DNA of 23,692 nucleotides from a virus, in the IMG/VR virus record IMGVR_UViG_3300023119_000127, positions 1-23,692 of that record. One strand, written 5' to 3'. Positions 21,904 through 23,692 of this stretch are shown here, one piece after another (positions within the stretch are counted from its first letter, which is position 1; the number at the start of each line of letters is the position of its first letter). The notes under the pieces are model-generated. The model was not told where the DNA came from, did no database searches, and saw nothing but the letters and a program-made list of their open reading frames with translations. A program made the translations under genes and the position numbers.

Positions 21904-22191
21904 ATGGCTAAAAAGAAAGACTCACGCTTAGAACGTGCAGGAGTATCTGGTTATAATAAGCCTAAACGTACTCCAAATCATCCAACTAAATCACATATTG
22001 TTGTGGCTAAAGTTGGTGATAAAGTAAAAACAATTCGCTTTGGTGCTCAAGGTGCTGTTGGTTCTCCTAAGAAAGAAGGTGAATCTGCTAAGTACAAAGC
22101 CCGTAGATTAGCTTGGAAAGCTCGTCATGCTACCAATATTGCTAAAGGTAAAATGAGTGCTGCTTATTGGGCAGATAAGGTGAAGTGGTAA
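21904..22191 (+). CDS. Small basic phage protein (DUF6321-like)
   Basis: A 95-residue basic protein beginning MAKKKDSRLERAGVSGYNKP. It continues with RTPNHPTKSHIVVAKVGDK, TIRFGAQGAVGSPKKEGES and ends in ARHATNIAKGKMSAAYWADK plus VKW. The blocks (R-A-G-V-x-G-x-N-K-P-K-R-T-P-x-H-P-x-K-S-H and A-x-N-I-x-K-G-K-M-S-A-A-Y-W-A-D-x-V-K-W) are well known from marine phages as a conserved family, which I recall as DUF6321. Its role is unknown; the last His/Tyr-containing helix may bind nucleic acid. It is first in a unit with the next protein and the portal gene. Confidence 0.7.
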   Translation: MAKKKDSRLERAGVSGYNKPKRTPNHPTKSHIVVAKVGDKVKTIRFGAQGAVGSPKKEGESAKYKARRLAWKARHATNIAKGKMSAAYWADKVKW

Positions 22192-22325
22192 TGCCAGTAC
22201 AAAAAGTTAAGGGCGGCTATCGTTGGGGAAAGACTGGTAAAGTTTATAAAACCAAAAAAGAAGCCGAAAAACAAGCCAAAGCTATTTATGCCTCTGGCTA
22301 TAAAAAGAATAAGAGGAAACGGTAA
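22191..22325 (+). CDS. Small basic protein next to the portal gene
   Basis: A 44-residue protein: a strand-type start VKGGYRWGKTGKVYKTKKEA, then a helix AEKQAKAIYASGYKKNKRKR. G-G-Y-x-W-G-x-x-G-K-V-Y-x-T-x-x-x-A-x-x-Q-A-x-A-I-Y-A-S-G is a recurring small-protein pattern encoded beside portal or head genes in marine phages. No function is established; the strand-turn-helix resembles half of a small nucleic-acid-binding fold. It overlaps the previous gene by 1 nt and the portal gene by TAATG. Confidence 0.75.
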   Translation: MPVQKVKGGYRWGKTGKVYKTKKEAEKQAKAIYASGYKKNKRKR

Positions 22326-23692
22326 TGGCTCAATTAACGAAACCAACAAAGAATATTAAAAAGTCGGTAGCTGATCCTAGTGATAGTTATCAGTCTTTAA
22401 AACCTATGTGGAAAAAGTCTCGTGCTGTACTACAAGGACAAGAAAATGTTAAGGCACATGATGAATATCTAATGCATGATTATTCTAATGTACTTATTCC
22501 TTTCTCACCTAGTATGACACAGCGTCAATATGATTTTTATCGTTCAGAAGCAGAACTTCCAGGTTTAACTGCACAGTATTGTAAAGTTCTTATTAGCTCT
22601 TTGCTACGTAAAGATTCTCAACTGGTTTTACCAGAAGAACTTCCTGAAGATGCCTTCACTTGGATTAAAGACAACTTTACACTAGATGGTCGTTCTTTGT
22701 TTAACTTTTTAGATGCTGCACTTTGGGAAGAGCTTCAAACATCTCGTGCTTGGGTTTATGTTGATTATCCTGAGTTAAGTGTTGAGCAGTATGATGCAAT
22801 GACACCCGAAGAGCGTGATACAATTAAACCATACCCTGTTATTCTTGAAGCTGAAAACGTAATCAATATTCAAACAGATACACACCCTGTTACTCGTCAA
22901 AAGACGCTAACACGTATGGTAACACGTTATCTTACTAAAAAGTATACTAACGATAATCCTTGGCATCCAAATTATATTGATACTGTTTGTGATCATTATC
23001 TTGATGAAACTGGTCGTTTAGTTCTTGATTATTACGAACATCCAGACAGTAATAACGAAATTAAAGTTCTTAACGGTGATGCAAAACAAGAATATGTAGA
23101 GTTTGGACATCAAACTCAATTTGTCAAAGTTAATACAGTTTATCCAACTATGTTTGGTGAACGCTTAATGCGTATTCCTGCATGGCCTTTGAATGGGCAG
23201 ATAGATCCAGTAGAACCTGTTCTTATGCCATTAATTGATCGTGAGATTTCACTTTACAATAAGGTATCTCGCCGTAATCACTTACTATATGGTGCAGCCA
23301 CTTATACTCCTGTTGTTCAGTCTGACATGACAGACGAAGAATTCCAAGAGATTGTGGATGCAGGGCTGGGTACTTGGCTACGAGTTCGTAAGGATGAATC
23401 AATTAGTGTACTAGAAACACCTACTTCAGCTCTTGCAGATATGGATCGTTCTATTGAGACTACTATCGTTCAAATGGGGCAAATGGGCATTAAAATGCTT
23501 TCTCCAGAATTTGCTGCGTCAGGTGTAGCTTTGGAAATTCGTAATGCTTCACAAACCGCACAGTTAGGTACTCTTAATGCTAAAGTATCAGGAACTATGC
23601 GTGAAGTAATTGCATTTATGCTGAACTGGAAATATGAAACAGATTATACGGCTAGCGATATAAATTTCCAAATGTCTAATGACTTCTCACCT
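22325..23692 (+). CDS. Portal protein, DUF4055 type (3' end outside window)
   Basis: 456 residues are present, running off the window in frame. The portal forms the dodecameric ring that holds terminase and tail at one capsid vertex. Seen in order: a charged start with KPMWKKSRAVLQGQENVK (about 27-44), YSNVLIPFSPSMTQRQYDFY (53-72), LTAQYCKVLISSLLRKDSQ (80-98), a helical E-E-L-Q-T-S-R-A-W-V-Y-V-D-Y-P stretch (about 139-153), and DREISLYNKVSRRNHLLYG near 306-324, the typical stem/clip region. The arrangement matches DUF4055-type portals, which usually lead the head genes. Start ATG overlaps the stop of the preceding gene; AGAGGAAA is upstream. Confidence 0.8.
   Translation, partial: MAQLTKPTKNIKKSVADPSDSYQSLKPMWKKSRAVLQGQENVKAHDEYLMHDYSNVLIPFSPSMTQRQYDFYRSEAELPGLTAQYCKVLISSLLRKDSQLVLPEELPEDAFTWIKDNFTLDGRSLFNFLDAALWEELQTSRAWVYVDYPELSVEQYDAMTPEERDTIKPYPVILEAENVINIQTDTHPVTRQKTLTRMVTRYLTKKYTNDNPWHPNYIDTVCDHYLDETGRLVLDYYEHPDSNNEIKVLNGDAKQEYVEFGHQTQFVKVNTVYPTMFGERLMRIPAWPLNGQIDPVEPVLMPLIDREISLYNKVSRRNHLLYGAATYTPVVQSDMTDEEFQEIVDAGLGTWLRVRKDESISVLETPTSALADMDRSIETTIVQMGQMGIKMLSPEFAASGVALEIRNASQTAQLGTLNAKVSGTMREVIAFMLNWKYETDYTASDINFQMSNDFSP

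Overview
The window is one strand of a tailed double-stranded DNA phage genome, AT-rich and tightly packed. All credible genes lie on the + strand, many joined by ATGA or TAATG stop/start overlaps. The gene set (Hsp20, PhoH, T7/T4-type fibre modules with S74 chaperone domains, a Mtd_N fibre, DUF5872-like and other small basic proteins) is typical of marine phages. The tail-tip set (Dit-like protein, C/H tail peptidase, DUF2163-like protein, large J-like protein with FN3 domains) points to a long non-contractile tail (siphovirus-like). The host cannot be named from the sequence.

Layout. 1-1217: the end of an unrecognised gene, a very long G-U-rich terminator hairpin, a 59-residue protein, Hsp20, an 83-residue partner and a small basic ORF. 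1208-1448: a gene-poor stretch with a 23-nt repeat, a strongly self-complementary RNA of about 140 nt and a terminator-like hairpin. 1449-2192: a probable virion protein. 2347-5752: packaging module, with a TerS-like protein, three small membrane proteins, small lysine-rich proteins (two overlapping in different frames), a DUF5872-like protein and TerL. 5779-6983: two extremely basic proteins that share a C-terminal-type motif, closed by a terminator at 7003-7028. 7106-14258: adhesion module, with a small structural protein, an 820-residue Ala/Ser-rich fibre, a 983-residue Mtd_N...S74 fibre, a 347-residue Asp-box fibre and a tail assembly chaperone. 14273-14956: PhoH. 14965-19920: tail-tip complex. 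19932-20675: a second S74 fibre. 20677-21712: lysis cassette of two holin-like proteins and an M15 endolysin. 21713-21903: two more copies of the repeat, with a structured RNA and a GC hairpin between them. 21904-23692: two small basic proteins and the start of a DUF4055-type portal protein.

How the parts fit. TerS, TerL and portal make the packaging motor. The tail-tip proteins and fibres recognise the host. Holins and endolysin end the cycle. Hsp20 and PhoH are auxiliary.

The least explained elements are three. First, a 17-nt core repeat (CTGACGTTTAAGAATAA) occurs three times, always just at or after a gene end, and is followed twice by strongly folded RNA; it looks like a phage-specific promoter plus leader or small-RNA module. 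Second, a set of very basic small proteins surrounds the packaging genes. Third, the first terminator has a 24-bp stem kept together by many G-U pairs. The missing major capsid and tape-measure genes presumably lie beyond the window.
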